This document shows positions 56,325 to 64,000 of a DNA stretch of 64,000 nt, piece by piece. A program made the translations under genes and the position numbers. The notes below the pieces were generated by a model. That model searched no databases. It worked only from the letters and a program-made list of their open reading frames with translations, and was not told the origin of the DNA. This DNA comes from Devosia sp. GTDB lineage: Bacteria > Pseudomonadota > Alphaproteobacteria > Rhizobiales > Devosiaceae. How positions within the stretch are numbered: the stretch's first letter is position 1; each line of letters opens with the position of its first letter. The stretch lies in contig NZ_CP075529.1 of NCBI RefSeq assembly GCF_025809055.1, forward strand, positions 2,083,501 through 2,147,500, read 5' to 3'.

Positions 56325-57362
56325 ATGCACTTCAAGACGCTTGGCCGAACCGACCTCAAGGTCACCGATATTTGCCTCGGCACCATGACCTGGGGCAGCC
56401 AGAACACCGAGGCCGAGGGCCATGCCCAGATCGCCATGGCGCGCGACCATGGCATCACCTTCATGGACACAGCCGAAGTCTATGCCGTTCCGGGCAGCCC
56501 CGAGACCAGCGGCCGTACTGAGGAAATCATCGGCAACTGGTTTGCTGCCCAGGGCGACCGTGAAAAGTGGGTGCTGGCCACAAAAATCGTCGGTGGCGGC
56601 AATAAGCATATCCGCGAGGCGCGCCGCCCCGATGCCGCCTCGGTGCGCGAGGCCCTTGAGGGCAGCCTGCGCCGGCTGCGCACCGACTATATCGACCTTT
56701 ATCAGGTCCATTGGGCCAGCCGCGGCCATTACAATTTCGAGAATTACTGGTCCTATGCGCCGCACAAGCAGGACACCGCGGACGCCCTGGCCAATATCGC
56801 CGAGGTGCTGGAAACCCTGGGCGCCCTCGTCGCCGAAGGCAAGATCCGCCAGATCGGCCTCTCCAACGAAACCACCTGGGGCATTGCCCAGTGGTTGCGC
56901 ATCGCCGAGCAGCAAAACCTGCCGCGCGTCGCCACGGTGCAGAACGAATACAGCCTGCTGCGTCGCATTTTCGATCACGACCTGGCAGAACTCGCCCACC
57001 ACGAGGATATCGGTCTTCTGGCCTATTCGCCGCTGGCGGGCGGTCTGCTGACCGGCAAGTATTTTGATGGCGCCACCCCAAAAGGCAGCCGCAAGGACTA
57101 CCAGAAGGGGTTTTGGCGGTTGAACGAATATTCCGATGCGGCCACGCGCGAATATCATGCCGTTGCCGCCCGGCATGGCCTCGACCCGGTGCAGATGGCC
57201 ATCGCCTTCTGCCGCACCCGCCCCTTCATGGCGTCGACGATCATCGGCGCCACCAGTACCGCTCAGTTGCAGCAGGTGCTGGGCGCACTCGATGTAACCC
57301 TGTCGGCCGATGTCCTGGCCGATATCGACGCGGTGCACCGGCGGATGCCGCGCCCGCTCTGA
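56325..57362 (+). CDS. Aldo/keto reductase, Tas-like
   Basis: A 345-residue NADPH-dependent oxidoreductase of the AKR superfamily, Tas type. MHFKTLGRTDLKVTDICLGT, MTWGSQNTEAEGHAQI, GITFMDTAEVYAVPGSPETS (catalytic Asp and Tyr), VLATKIVGGG (Lys), YIDLYQVHWASRG (His) and RQIGLSNETTWGIAQWL are diagnostic. The physiological substrate is unknown. It is divergent from the tRNA gene; 56093-56324 holds the promoters and no other gene that I see. Confidence 0.9.
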   Translation: MHFKTLGRTDLKVTDICLGTMTWGSQNTEAEGHAQIAMARDHGITFMDTAEVYAVPGSPETSGRTEEIIGNWFAAQGDREKWVLATKIVGGGNKHIREARRPDAASVREALEGSLRRLRTDYIDLYQVHWASRGHYNFENYWSYAPHKQDTADALANIAEVLETLGALVAEGKIRQIGLSNETTWGIAQWLRIAEQQNLPRVATVQNEYSLLRRIFDHDLAELAHHEDIGLLAYSPLAGGLLTGKYFDGATPKGSRKDYQKGFWRLNEYSDAATREYHAVAARHGLDPVQMAIAFCRTRPFMASTIIGATSTAQLQQVLGALDVTLSADVLADIDAVHRRMPRPL

Positions 57363-57449
57363 TGGGCGATCCTGGCGCGGGCCGGACGGATTGGTCTGGC
57401 CCGGGCGCCCCGCTATAGTGGCGCGAACTGCTTCGGCCCGGGGGCTGCC

Positions 57450-58139
57450 GTGACGACCTTTCTCACCTCGATTTTCCCGCTACTGGCATACCTTGCCTAC
57501 AACATCATCGTGCCGCAGATCGAAAAGGTCCGGCCCTCGCTCTCGGTCATCATGAACATGCAGCGGCGGCGCTGGGTGGCCAATGCCACACGGCGGGAAA
57601 GCCCGTTCGACGCCATCCTGTCGGGCAATATCATGGGTTCGGTGAGCTTTCTGGCCTCCACCTCGGTCCTCCTCGTGCTGGCCGTCTTCGCGGTGTTCGG
57701 GCAATTGCCGGCGCTGATGGAGGCGCTCGATTCCCTGTCGCTTGAGCGCACCTATTCGGTGCTCGACGTGCAGATCCACCTCGGCGTCATGCTCACCATG
57801 TTCGTGCTGGCCTTTTTCGCCTTCACCCTGTCACTGCGCCAGTTCAACCATTTTTGCATCATGCTGGGTGCGCTCGACCACGATCGGGTCACCACCGAGG
57901 ACGAGGTCGAGGCCATTGCCCAAATGAACGGATTGGGGGCCCGCAACTTCAATTCGGGCATCCGGGCCTATTATTTTTCGGTCGCGACCGTGGCCTGGTT
58001 CGTGTCGGAATGGCTGGGGGTCGTGGCCTGCCTCCTCACCGTCCTCATCCTGGCGCATCGGGAGTTTTTCTCCTCCGCCCATCGCACGGCCGCTTCCGCC
58101 GCTGTGCTCGCGGCGCGTCACCGCAAGGATGCGGCCTGA
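57450..58139 (+). CDS. DUF599 family membrane protein
   Basis: A 229-residue integral membrane protein of the DUF599 type: LLAYLAYNIIVPQIEKVRPS, NMQRRRWVANATRRESPFDA near the N-terminus, then TM helices (VSFLASTSVLLVLAVFAVFG, VMLTMFVLAFFAFTLSLRQF) and the conserved ARNFNSGIRAYYFSVATVAW. Function unknown. Start is GTG at 57450 (VTTFLTSIFPL). It overlaps the convergent hydrolase gene by 22 bp at the 3' end. Confidence 0.82.
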   Translation: MTTFLTSIFPLLAYLAYNIIVPQIEKVRPSLSVIMNMQRRRWVANATRRESPFDAILSGNIMGSVSFLASTSVLLVLAVFAVFGQLPALMEALDSLSLERTYSVLDVQIHLGVMLTMFVLAFFAFTLSLRQFNHFCIMLGALDHDRVTTEDEVEAIAQMNGLGARNFNSGIRAYYFSVATVAWFVSEWLGVVACLLTVLILAHREFFSSAHRTAASAAVLAARHRKDAA

Positions 58140-58963
58140 ATTTCGGCGGGCTTCCTGAACACGCGGTCAAGAAACTCGGCCATCTCCCGCAAGACCGGCG
58201 CGCGCCAGCGCAGGGGCCATGCCAGGCTCAGCAAGGTGCCGGCATGACCGAGCGCTTCATAGCGGGCGCAGGTTGCAATGCTGCCAGCGGCGATGGCCTC
58301 CGCCGCCAGCCGTTCGCTATTGCGCGGCAGGACCAGTTCATCCCGGCCGCCGGTGGCGACCCACAAGTTGGGAACCGGTCGACTGACATGGTTTATGGGT
58401 TGCGTCAGCTTCGGCTGCTTCACACCACCGAAAACCCGCATTGAAATGGGCCCGTCAAAAGGGAAAAAATCATAGGGACCCGATAGGCCCGCGAAGCCGA
58501 CAATGGCTTCGGCCACGCTTTCGTCTTTGATAAGCGAGCGGTTGAGCGCCAGCATGGCCGCGTTATAGGCACCCGCCGAGTGCCCGGCGAGCACGATCCG
58601 ATCGGGATCGCCGCCAAAGCGCCGTGCATTGCGGCCGATCCAGCTGACGGCCCGGCCACAATCCTCCAGGAATTGCGGATATTCGACCTGGGGAACCACA
58701 CGATAGTCCGGCACCGCGACGAGATAACCTAGGGCCGCCAGCGCGCGCCCGACAAACGCGTAGGCCTGCCGATTGCCCGTTACCCAGCTGCCGCCATAGA
58801 AGAACACGACGACCGGCAACGGCCCTGCGCCGTGTTGACGCGGCGCATATAAATCCAGTTTCTGGCGCCCCTCATCCCCATAGGCCAGATCGCGCGCCAC
58901 ACAATGGGATGAAAAATCCTTGGGCAGGACGAAATTGATGACATCGATGGCGCTGATCGGCAT
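58118..58963 (-). CDS. Alpha/beta hydrolase (carboxylesterase, BD-FAE-like)
   Basis: A 281-residue hydrolase of the hormone-sensitive-lipase or BD-FAE type: oxyanion region LPVVVFFYGGSWVTGNRQAY, FVGRALAALGYLVAVPDYRV, nucleophile elbow IVLAGHSAGAYNAAM with the Ser, and a late Asp/His region (WVATGGRDELVLPRNSERLA, YEALGHAGTLLSL). It likely cleaves short-chain esters. It is paralogous to the exported hydrolase at 61031-62032, sharing GHSAGAYNA and the FVGRA segment. Confidence 0.87.
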   Translation of the reverse strand: MPISAIDVINFVLPKDFSSHCVARDLAYGDEGRQKLDLYAPRQHGAGPLPVVVFFYGGSWVTGNRQAYAFVGRALAALGYLVAVPDYRVVPQVEYPQFLEDCGRAVSWIGRNARRFGGDPDRIVLAGHSAGAYNAAMLALNRSLIKDESVAEAIVGFAGLSGPYDFFPFDGPISMRVFGGVKQPKLTQPINHVSRPVPNLWVATGGRDELVLPRNSERLAAEAIAAGSIATCARYEALGHAGTLLSLAWPLRWRAPVLREMAEFLDRVFRKPAEIQAASLR

Positions 58964-59120
58964 GGGCTTCCTCGGACGCTCCAGCTACGGCAAACCGCGC
59001 CTGCCGGTTTCACTGCGGCGATAGGTCTACCGCCGGGGCCTTCAAATCCCTATTTATGACGTTGACATTCAGGAATGCGCGGCGTTTATTCCGCCCCGTT
59101 GAGAACCCCACGGCCCTGCC

Positions 59121-59432
59121 ATGCTTGTCTGCCAGTGTAACATGATCACCTCCCGGGAGATCGAGGACATCGTGCTCGATCTGCTCAAGGCCGATCCGTG
59201 GCAGCTGGTCGTCCCCGCCAAGGTCTATGCAGAGCTCAACCGGCGCGCAAAATGTTCCGGATGCGTGCCGAATGTGGTGGACATTATCGTTCGCGTCACC
59301 GAAAACTACCACGCACAGCAAGCCCATGAGCCCGCTGAGCTGGTAACGCTCCAGTCCGGGCTTGAAAAGCTCAAGAAACAACGAATTGGAGAACGTCGTG
59401 AAAGGCGAAGCACAGGTCATCGAGCGGCTTAA
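59121..59432 (+). CDS. Bacterioferritin-associated ferredoxin (Bfd-like)
   Basis: A 103-residue [2Fe-2S] protein: MLVCQCNMITSREIEDIVLD with C-x-C and ELNRRAKCSGCVPNVVDIIV with C-x2-C, the four cluster ligands of Bfd. Bfd passes electrons to bacterioferritin to release stored iron, and the bfr gene follows with a 35-bp overlap. The C-terminal 35 residues after the cluster domain overlap bfr and are longer than in E. coli Bfd. Its promoter should lie in 58964-59120; no clear iron box was seen. Confidence 0.87.
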   Translation: MLVCQCNMITSREIEDIVLDLLKADPWQLVVPAKVYAELNRRAKCSGCVPNVVDIIVRVTENYHAQQAHEPAELVTLQSGLEKLKKQRIGERRERRSTGHRAA

Positions 59433-59883
59433 CGAGGCCCTTTTTCTCGAGCTCGGCGCCGTCAACCAGTATTGGGTTCACTTCCGTCTGCTGGACGATT
59501 GGGGCTACAAGCGCCTGGCCAGCAAGGAACGCGCTGAATCCATCGAGGAAATGCACCACGCCGACAAGCTGATCGAGCGCATCATCTTCCTCGAAGGGCA
59601 CCCGAATCTGCAGCGCGTTGCGCCCCTGCGCATCGGTCAGACCATCAAGGAAGTGCTCGAGGCAGATCTGGCCGGCGAGTACGACGCCCGCAAGGCCTAC
59701 AAGGCCAGCCGTGAACTCTGCGAAGAGCTGGGCGACTACGTGTCCAAGAACCTCTTCGAGGAATTGCTGGCGGACGAGGAAGGCCATATCGACTTCCTCG
59801 AAACCCAGCTCGAACTGCTCGAAAAAATCGGGCCCGAAAAGTACGGTCAGCTCAACTCGGCACCCGCCGACGAAGCCGAGTAA
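59398..59883 (+). CDS. bfr: Bacterioferritin
   Basis: A 161-residue ferritin-like protein: VIERLNEALFLELGAVNQYW (ferroxidase Glu), HFRLLDDWGYKRLASKERAE, SIEEMHHADKLIERIIFLEG with Glu and His ligands and the heme-binding Met in EEMHHADK, AGEYDARKAYKASRELCEEL and NLFEELLADEEGHIDFLETQ. It stores iron in a 24-subunit shell. GTG at 59398 with GGAG upstream gives the standard length; a frame from 59362 adds 12 residues. A clear terminator follows at 59909. Confidence 0.95.
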   Translation: MKGEAQVIERLNEALFLELGAVNQYWVHFRLLDDWGYKRLASKERAESIEEMHHADKLIERIIFLEGHPNLQRVAPLRIGQTIKEVLEADLAGEYDARKAYKASRELCEELGDYVSKNLFEELLADEEGHIDFLETQLELLEKIGPEKYGQLNSAPADEAE

Positions 59884-59908
59884 GGCGAGACGATCCCCGT
59901 TTGCGCAG

Positions 59909-59931
59909 CGCCCGGAACCTGGTTCCGGGCG
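59909..59931 (+). terminator. Rho-independent terminator after bfr
   Basis: CGCCCGGAAC and GTTCCGGGCG flank CTG and are followed by TTTGTATTT. It ends the bfd-bfr transcript 25 bp downstream of the bfr stop. Confidence 0.85.
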
Positions 59932-59963
59932 TTTGTATTTGGGGCTAGAAAGGACCAGCGCGC

Positions 59964-60377
59964 ATGAAGTTTCACACCGGCCGCCTGATCGACCACGTGC
60001 ATCTGCGGGCGCGCAGTTTTGCCAATACGCGCTACTTCTATGAGTCGGTCCTGGCCGTTCTGGGCATACCGGTCACGGCGCAGGGCGAGGGCTGGATGCA
60101 GATCGACGAACTGTTCATCGATGCCGCCGACGCCCGCACCACGCCCAGTCATATTCATCTTGCCTTCCAGGCGCGCGACCAGCAGGCAGTGGACGATTTT
60201 TACAGGACTGCTTTGGCGTCCGGTGGCAAAGGCAATGGCGCTCCGGGCGAGCGCGACTATCATCCCGGCTACTATGCCTGCTTCGTGCTTGACCCAGACG
60301 GCAACAATATCGAGGCAGTCTTTCATGGCCCCTCGCGCCGGTCCGCCGACTCGGTGCTGATTACCCCGACGCCCTGA
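59964..60377 (+). CDS. VOC (glyoxalase/dioxygenase-fold) family protein
   Basis: A 137-residue VOC-fold protein: RLIDHVHLRARSFANTRYFY with the first metal ligand His, ESVLAVLGIPVTAQGEGWMQ, SHIHLAFQARDQQAVDDFYR (second His) and YYACFVLDPDGNNIEAVFHG (Glu ligand). VOC proteins include glyoxalases, isomerases and resistance proteins; the substrate here is unknown. It overlaps the convergent nucleotidyltransferase gene by 17 bp. Confidence 0.82.
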   Translation: MKFHTGRLIDHVHLRARSFANTRYFYESVLAVLGIPVTAQGEGWMQIDELFIDAADARTTPSHIHLAFQARDQQAVDDFYRTALASGGKGNGAPGERDYHPGYYACFVLDPDGNNIEAVFHGPSRRSADSVLITPTP

Positions 60378-60996
60378 GCCCTGGCCAGGGGACGACGGTC
60401 AGTTCCGGCCACATCATCTTGGCCCTCTCAGCCTTGGCGGTGTGGGTTTTTTCATTGGCCAGGACGGGATTGGGCACAAGGCGGAACGAAAACATGTCAT
60501 TCAGGCCAAACGGCGCCACGATCTCGATGTTGTCCCCATCACCGAGGCGCGCCGCCACGGCGTGGGTACGCGTTGCAAAGTTGCGCAGCGCGTCGGCGCT
60601 TTGCTGCAGTTGCGGATAGGCGATGCCGAACTTGCGAGGGGCCCACAGGTGCACGCGCGCCTGGTTGCGGACTTCGACCCGGATCGGGCAATGCCGAAAC
60701 ACCGCGTCCGCCTGCCGGATGATTGCATCTTCGGCCTCGTAACTGAGGTCCGACCCGTCGAAATAGACCACGTCGGCATCCTTGATACCCGCCAGCGGCG
60801 GACGAGCGGTCAACCAGTTCCATACCGAATTGTATATGGCGCCCGAGGTGAGCAGCCCGTCCGGCAGACCGAGCTCGCGCATACCGACGAGGATCGCCAT
60901 CAGGTGCGGCTGCGTTTCAATGAAGCCCGTCAGCACCTCCACCTGCCGGTCTTCCGGCAGGCCCGCATATCGCAGATGGTCTGCACTGCCGCTCAT
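60361..60996 (-). CDS. Nucleotidyltransferase family protein (DUF925-like)
   Basis: A 211-residue protein: GLPDGLLTSGAIYNSVWNWL, IKDADVVYFDGSDLSYEAED (the DxD-type metal site in DVVYFD), RVEVRNQARVHLWAPRKFGI and NIEIVAPFGLNDMFSFRLVP. These match the DUF925 nucleotidyltransferase-like family, whose function is unknown. The start ATG at 60996 (MSGSADHLRYAGLPEDRQ) is used; the region to 61149 overlaps the hydrolase gene in another frame. Confidence 0.82.
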   Translation of the reverse strand: MSGSADHLRYAGLPEDRQVEVLTGFIETQPHLMAILVGMRELGLPDGLLTSGAIYNSVWNWLTARPPLAGIKDADVVYFDGSDLSYEAEDAIIRQADAVFRHCPIRVEVRNQARVHLWAPRKFGIAYPQLQQSADALRNFATRTHAVAARLGDGDNIEIVAPFGLNDMFSFRLVPNPVLANEKTHTAKAERAKMMWPELTVVPWPGLRASG

Positions 60997-61030
60997 CGAA
61001 GGGCGGGAACAGGATGATTTTGGTCGTCCG

Positions 61031-62032
61031 TCATTTTTCGATTTTCTGGAACATGGAGTCGATCTGACTGATGATCTGATCCATGGGCGCGACAGAATCT
61101 GGCAGCATTTCGGGCGCGTCCGGCGCAGTGGCGACATAGGGAACGCCACTCGGGAAAGCGCCGAACCGGCCGAAGAACGCCACCATGTCGTCCAGCACCG
61201 GCATGCGCCAGCGCCACATGGCGCCCATGGCGATCACCGGCTCCATATGGCCGAACCCATCGTAATATTGCGTCGTCACCCATACGCCTTGCGCGCGCAG
61301 CCGCTCGGCAAAACGCTCGGTGTTCTGGACGCGCACGATCGGATCGGTCGTGCCGCTGGCCAGGTACATGGGCGGTGCATCGGCGGTGATCAGATTGATC
61401 GGCTGCGTGCCTTCGGGGCTCACCGCATTGCCGAACGCATTGCGCACCTCGTCATACTCGAAAGGATAGAAGTCATAGGGGCCCGACAACGCGCCGACGG
61501 CAAGGATAGGCATGGTGACCCCATATTCCTGGCGGAAGGACGGGTCTAGCGCCAGCATGACGGCATTATAGGCCCCGGCCGAATGGCCCGACAGGAACAG
61601 CCGGTTGGGGTCGCCACCATAGGCGGCGATATTGTCCTGAACCCAGCGCATGGCATTGGCGCAATCCTCGAGAAACTCGGGATAATGGACTTCCGGCACC
61701 AGCCGGTAATCGGCAATCACGGCAATAAATCCCCGCGAGGCAAAGGCCCGCCCGACAAACTGGTAGTCGGCGCGCTCGCCCCGGTTCCAGCCCCCGCCAT
61801 AGATGAAGAACACCACCGGCGCCGCCGCGCCGCGCTGCTCGGGGGCGTAGATATCCAGCTTGTGCCTCTGGCCATCGGCATAGGCGATGCCATCGCCGAC
61901 CTTGGCGGTGCCGGCATCCATGGCTGCGGGGAGATTGAAGGGGTCCATGAGGGTGACGGCATGGGCCGGGGCCGGCAAGCCTATCCCCACGCCGAGTGCC
62001 GTCATGGACACCAGGAAGTCGCGTCTGTTCAT
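61031..62032 (-). CDS. Exported alpha/beta hydrolase with Tat-type signal
   Basis: A 333-residue hydrolase with a twin-arginine-like leader (MNRRDFLVSMTALGVGIGLP ending PAHA). The catalytic part has APVVFFIYGGGWNRGERADY, FVGRAFASRGFIAVIADYRL, LFLSGHSAGAYNAVMLAL with the nucleophile Ser, SGTTDPIVRVQNTERFAERL with the Asp and YDGFGHMEPVIA with the His. It is a homologue of 58118-58963 but exported. It probably acts on esters in the periplasm. Confidence 0.87.
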   Translation of the reverse strand: MNRRDFLVSMTALGVGIGLPAPAHAVTLMDPFNLPAAMDAGTAKVGDGIAYADGQRHKLDIYAPEQRGAAAPVVFFIYGGGWNRGERADYQFVGRAFASRGFIAVIADYRLVPEVHYPEFLEDCANAMRWVQDNIAAYGGDPNRLFLSGHSAGAYNAVMLALDPSFRQEYGVTMPILAVGALSGPYDFYPFEYDEVRNAFGNAVSPEGTQPINLITADAPPMYLASGTTDPIVRVQNTERFAERLRAQGVWVTTQYYDGFGHMEPVIAMGAMWRWRMPVLDDMVAFFGRFGAFPSGVPYVATAPDAPEMLPDSVAPMDQIISQIDSMFQKIEK

Positions 62033-62208
62033 GTTCGATTCGCTGTTTCGGAGGTCGCCAGGCTAGGGCAAAAACCGGGAGGGAATGTGGCCGGAAACCA
62101 TGCGCCGGAATGGGCGAGGGCAGGCGCGCCGGTTCCGGTCGCTGGCCTGCCCTCTACTTAAGCGCGATGACTTTGAGCCGACTTCGTTAACACATGGTTA
62201 ACGTTTCG

Positions 62209-63414
62209 CTAGCGGCGCAAAGTGTCGAGCAGGAGGCCCGAAACATGGCCATCGGCAGGTAGTCCGGACCGCTGCTGAAAGGCAAGAACCGCCGCCCGGG
62301 TCTTGGGTCCGACAACGCCATCGGGCGTTCCGGTATCGAAGCCAGCCCGGTTCAAAAGCGATTGCAATTCAGTGCGTTGCGCCTTGCTGAGCGCATAGTC
62401 GCCAGCCGGCCAGGGCGTCGCAAAACCGCCCCCGCCAAGGATCCGGTCGGCCAGGTGACCGACGGCCAGGGCATAGGAGTCGGAATTGTTGTAGCGCTTG
62501 ATCACATCAAAGTTAGGCAGGAGCAGGAAGGCGGGGCCCCGGGCGCCAGCCGGCATATAGAGGCGGGCAACGTCGCCGGGACGCGGGAAGGGCCGGCCGG
62601 AAACACGGGTAATGCCCATCTGCTGCCATTGGCCGAGACTGGCCTTGCCCATGTCCCGCGCCGCGGCAAAATTGAAGCCGCTGGGCAGCTTGATTTCGTA
62701 GCCCCAGGTCTCGCCCGGCCGCCAACCGAAGCTGTTGAGGTAATTGGCGGTCGAACCCAGCGCGTCAGGCACCGAATTCCAGATATCCTTGCGCCCATCG
62801 CCATTGAAATCGACCGCATAGCGCATGAAGCTCGATGGCATGAACTGGGTATGTCCCATGGCACCGGCCCAGGACCCGACCATGGACCCGGCATTGATAT
62901 GCCCGTCGGACACGATGCGGAGCGCGGTGACCAGTTCCTTGCGGAAGAAGTCGGCCCGGTAATTGTTCTGGGTCAGGGTCGCCAGGGCATGGATGGTGTT
63001 ATTGCCCCCCATGAAGCCGCCGAAATTGGTCTCCATGCCCCAGATCGCCAGGACCACTTCGGACTGGACCCCATAGCGCTGCTGCGTTGCTGCCAGGGTC
63101 TGCGCCCACTCGCCACGCATGGACTGGCCCTTGCTGGCCTGGGCCGCGGTGACGCGCTTTTCGACATATTGCTGCACGGTCTGGGTAAATTCGGGCTGCT
63201 TGCGCGTCAATTCCATCACCTGGGGGATGGGATTGTAGCCGGCGAAGGCAGCTTCGAAGGCCTGGCGGCTGACGCCGGCCTGCTGCGCTTCCGGCCACAG
63301 GCCGCGCACGAAGTCGCTGGTACTGGCCTGGGCCGCACCAAGGGTGAGGGTTGATAGGAACAGGGCAAGCCCGAGGCGGGTGAGCAGGGGCTTGGCGCGA
63401 TGTGAAATCTTCAT
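62209..63414 (-). CDS. Lytic murein transglycosylase (MltB-like) with peptidoglycan-binding domain
   Basis: A 401-residue periplasmic enzyme. After a signal peptide (LLTRLGLALFLSTLTLGAAQ) comes the SLT_2/MltB domain: VLAIWGMETNFGGFMGGNNT with the catalytic Glu, IHALATLTQNNYRADFFRKE and AGAMGHTQFMPSSFMRYAVD, then FNGDGRKDIWNSVPDALGST. The C-terminal ~60 residues are a peptidoglycan-binding domain (RTELQSLLNRAGFDTGTPDG, VVGPKTRAAVLAFQQRSGLP). It cleaves glycan strands to anhydromuropeptides. Start ATG at 63414; the frame to 63471 is not needed. Confidence 0.92.
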   Translation of the reverse strand: MKISHRAKPLLTRLGLALFLSTLTLGAAQASTSDFVRGLWPEAQQAGVSRQAFEAAFAGYNPIPQVMELTRKQPEFTQTVQQYVEKRVTAAQASKGQSMRGEWAQTLAATQQRYGVQSEVVLAIWGMETNFGGFMGGNNTIHALATLTQNNYRADFFRKELVTALRIVSDGHINAGSMVGSWAGAMGHTQFMPSSFMRYAVDFNGDGRKDIWNSVPDALGSTANYLNSFGWRPGETWGYEIKLPSGFNFAAARDMGKASLGQWQQMGITRVSGRPFPRPGDVARLYMPAGARGPAFLLLPNFDVIKRYNNSDSYALAVGHLADRILGGGGFATPWPAGDYALSKAQRTELQSLLNRAGFDTGTPDGVVGPKTRAAVLAFQQRSGLPADGHVSGLLLDTLRR

Positions 63415-63561
63415 CTCGGCCTCGTGATACGCAGACAAAAGCTCAAGGCCATGCCGGTCCGCATACCGCATGGCCCACGCCGCCCCCCAGCGCGTATCAC
63501 TATTTTAACCGCTCAGATTAAGATCACTTTAAGGCTGAACACTTCCGCGCTCACGAAAGCG

Positions 63562-64000
63562 TCATGGCTTGCCCTCGTCATCGCCCTTGTTGCGCGCCTC
63601 GCTTTCTATGATCGGCGGCTTGGGCGTCTTGCCCCCGCCTCCGCCGCCGCTCGGCACATAGGTGACGTGCGGATAGGGGATTTCGATATTGCGTTCGGAG
63701 AACACCTGCTTGACCAGCTCGTTATAGCGCCGACCGACACCCCACTGCATGCCCGGCAGGGTCTTGATGCGGGCCCGGACTGTAATGGCGGAATCGCCAA
63801 AGGCTGTCACGCCCTGCATATCGAGAACGTCGAGGATCTGCTCGCCCAGTTCGGTTTCCATCAGCAGGTCGAAGGCATCGAACATGGCCTGCTTCACCTC
63901 GGCGATATCGCTGTCATAGGCAACACCGATCTCGGCCACATGGAAGGAGAAGCCCCGCATCATGTTACTGACGAGATCCACCGACGAAAACGGGATCAGG
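63562..64000 (-). CDS. MscS-family mechanosensitive channel, C-terminal part (runs off window)
   Basis: The C-terminal end of a larger protein that continues beyond 64000. LIPFSSVDLVSNMMRGFSFH, VAEIGVAYDSDIAEVKQAMF, DAFDLLMETELGEQILDVLD, GVTAFGDSAITVRARIKTLP and YNELVKQVFSERNIEIPYPH are the beta and alpha-beta cytoplasmic domains of MscS-like channels, followed by a Gly/Pro-rich tail. It would open under membrane tension. The pore helices are outside the window. Confidence 0.85.
   Translation of the reverse strand, partial: LIPFSSVDLVSNMMRGFSFHVAEIGVAYDSDIAEVKQAMFDAFDLLMETELGEQILDVLDMQGVTAFGDSAITVRARIKTLPGMQWGVGRRYNELVKQVFSERNIEIPYPHVTYVPSGGGGGGKTPKPPIIESEARNKGDDEGKP

Noticed and set aside
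60361..61149. 262-residue version of the nucleotidyltransferase
   Set aside because: The extra N-terminal residues are an alternative-frame reading of the end of the exported hydrolase gene.

Overview
The window is high-GC alphaproteobacterial DNA, most likely order Hyphomicrobiales (my guess is a Devosia-like genus, from gene content only). Two chromosomal arms (1-13,450 and 56,029-64,000) flank one complete siphovirus-type prophage of 42,565 bp, measured from attL core to attR core.

Left arm: the 5' part of an L-lactate dehydrogenase gene, a hicAB toxin-antitoxin pair whose hicA has a frameshifted end, molybdate transport genes modB and modA with a Mo-box and a short ModE-like regulator (no modC follows modB), eda, nadA, a RidA protein, a TPR protein, a small GNAT protein, an LprI/DUF3298 protein, a membrane diguanylate cyclase, a small esterase, and lptD followed by an LptE-like lipoprotein gene.

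Prophage (13,451-56,028): it is inserted at the 3' end of the initiator tRNA gene. A 13-bp core (TGGTTGCGGGAGC) is present at both ends. The integrating enzyme appears to be a large serine recombinase at the right end, whose last codons are read from the tRNA gene. From left to right the prophage holds: (i) a three-gene cassette with a TIGR04255-like protein, bracketed by two copies of an att-like half site; (ii) an SRAP/HMCES-type protein, a zinc-ribbon protein and a Mom-like DNA-modification protein; (iii) lysis genes and an opposite-strand outer-membrane barrel gene; (iv) a leftward tail and head operon with a canonical -1 frameshift site in the tail chaperone, a Mu gpT-like capsid protein, and a lambda-like protease, portal and terminase; (v) a possible cos region and an iteron-rich possible replication origin; (vi) P4-type primase and helicase genes separated by an opposite-strand membrane protein gene; (vii) a second hicAB with the same operator motif as the chromosomal one; (viii) a leftward early operon with a cytosine methyltransferase, a truncated helicase, a Fis-type regulator and a CII-like protein, joined by 4-bp overlaps; (ix) a cro/cI switch with three copies of one operator; (x) a rightward operon of small proteins ending in the recombinase.

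Right arm: initiator tRNA-Met, aldo/keto reductase, DUF599 membrane protein, two related alpha/beta hydrolases, bacterioferritin with its ferredoxin, a VOC protein, a DUF925-type nucleotidyltransferase, a lytic transglycosylase and the end of an MscS-family channel.

The most interesting parts are the attL-proximal cassette with its duplicated half site, the way the phage replaces the tRNA terminator and the recombinase tail, the Mom-like/zinc-ribbon/SRAP group, and the iteron array. Functions are inferred by reading translated sequence; no database search was run.
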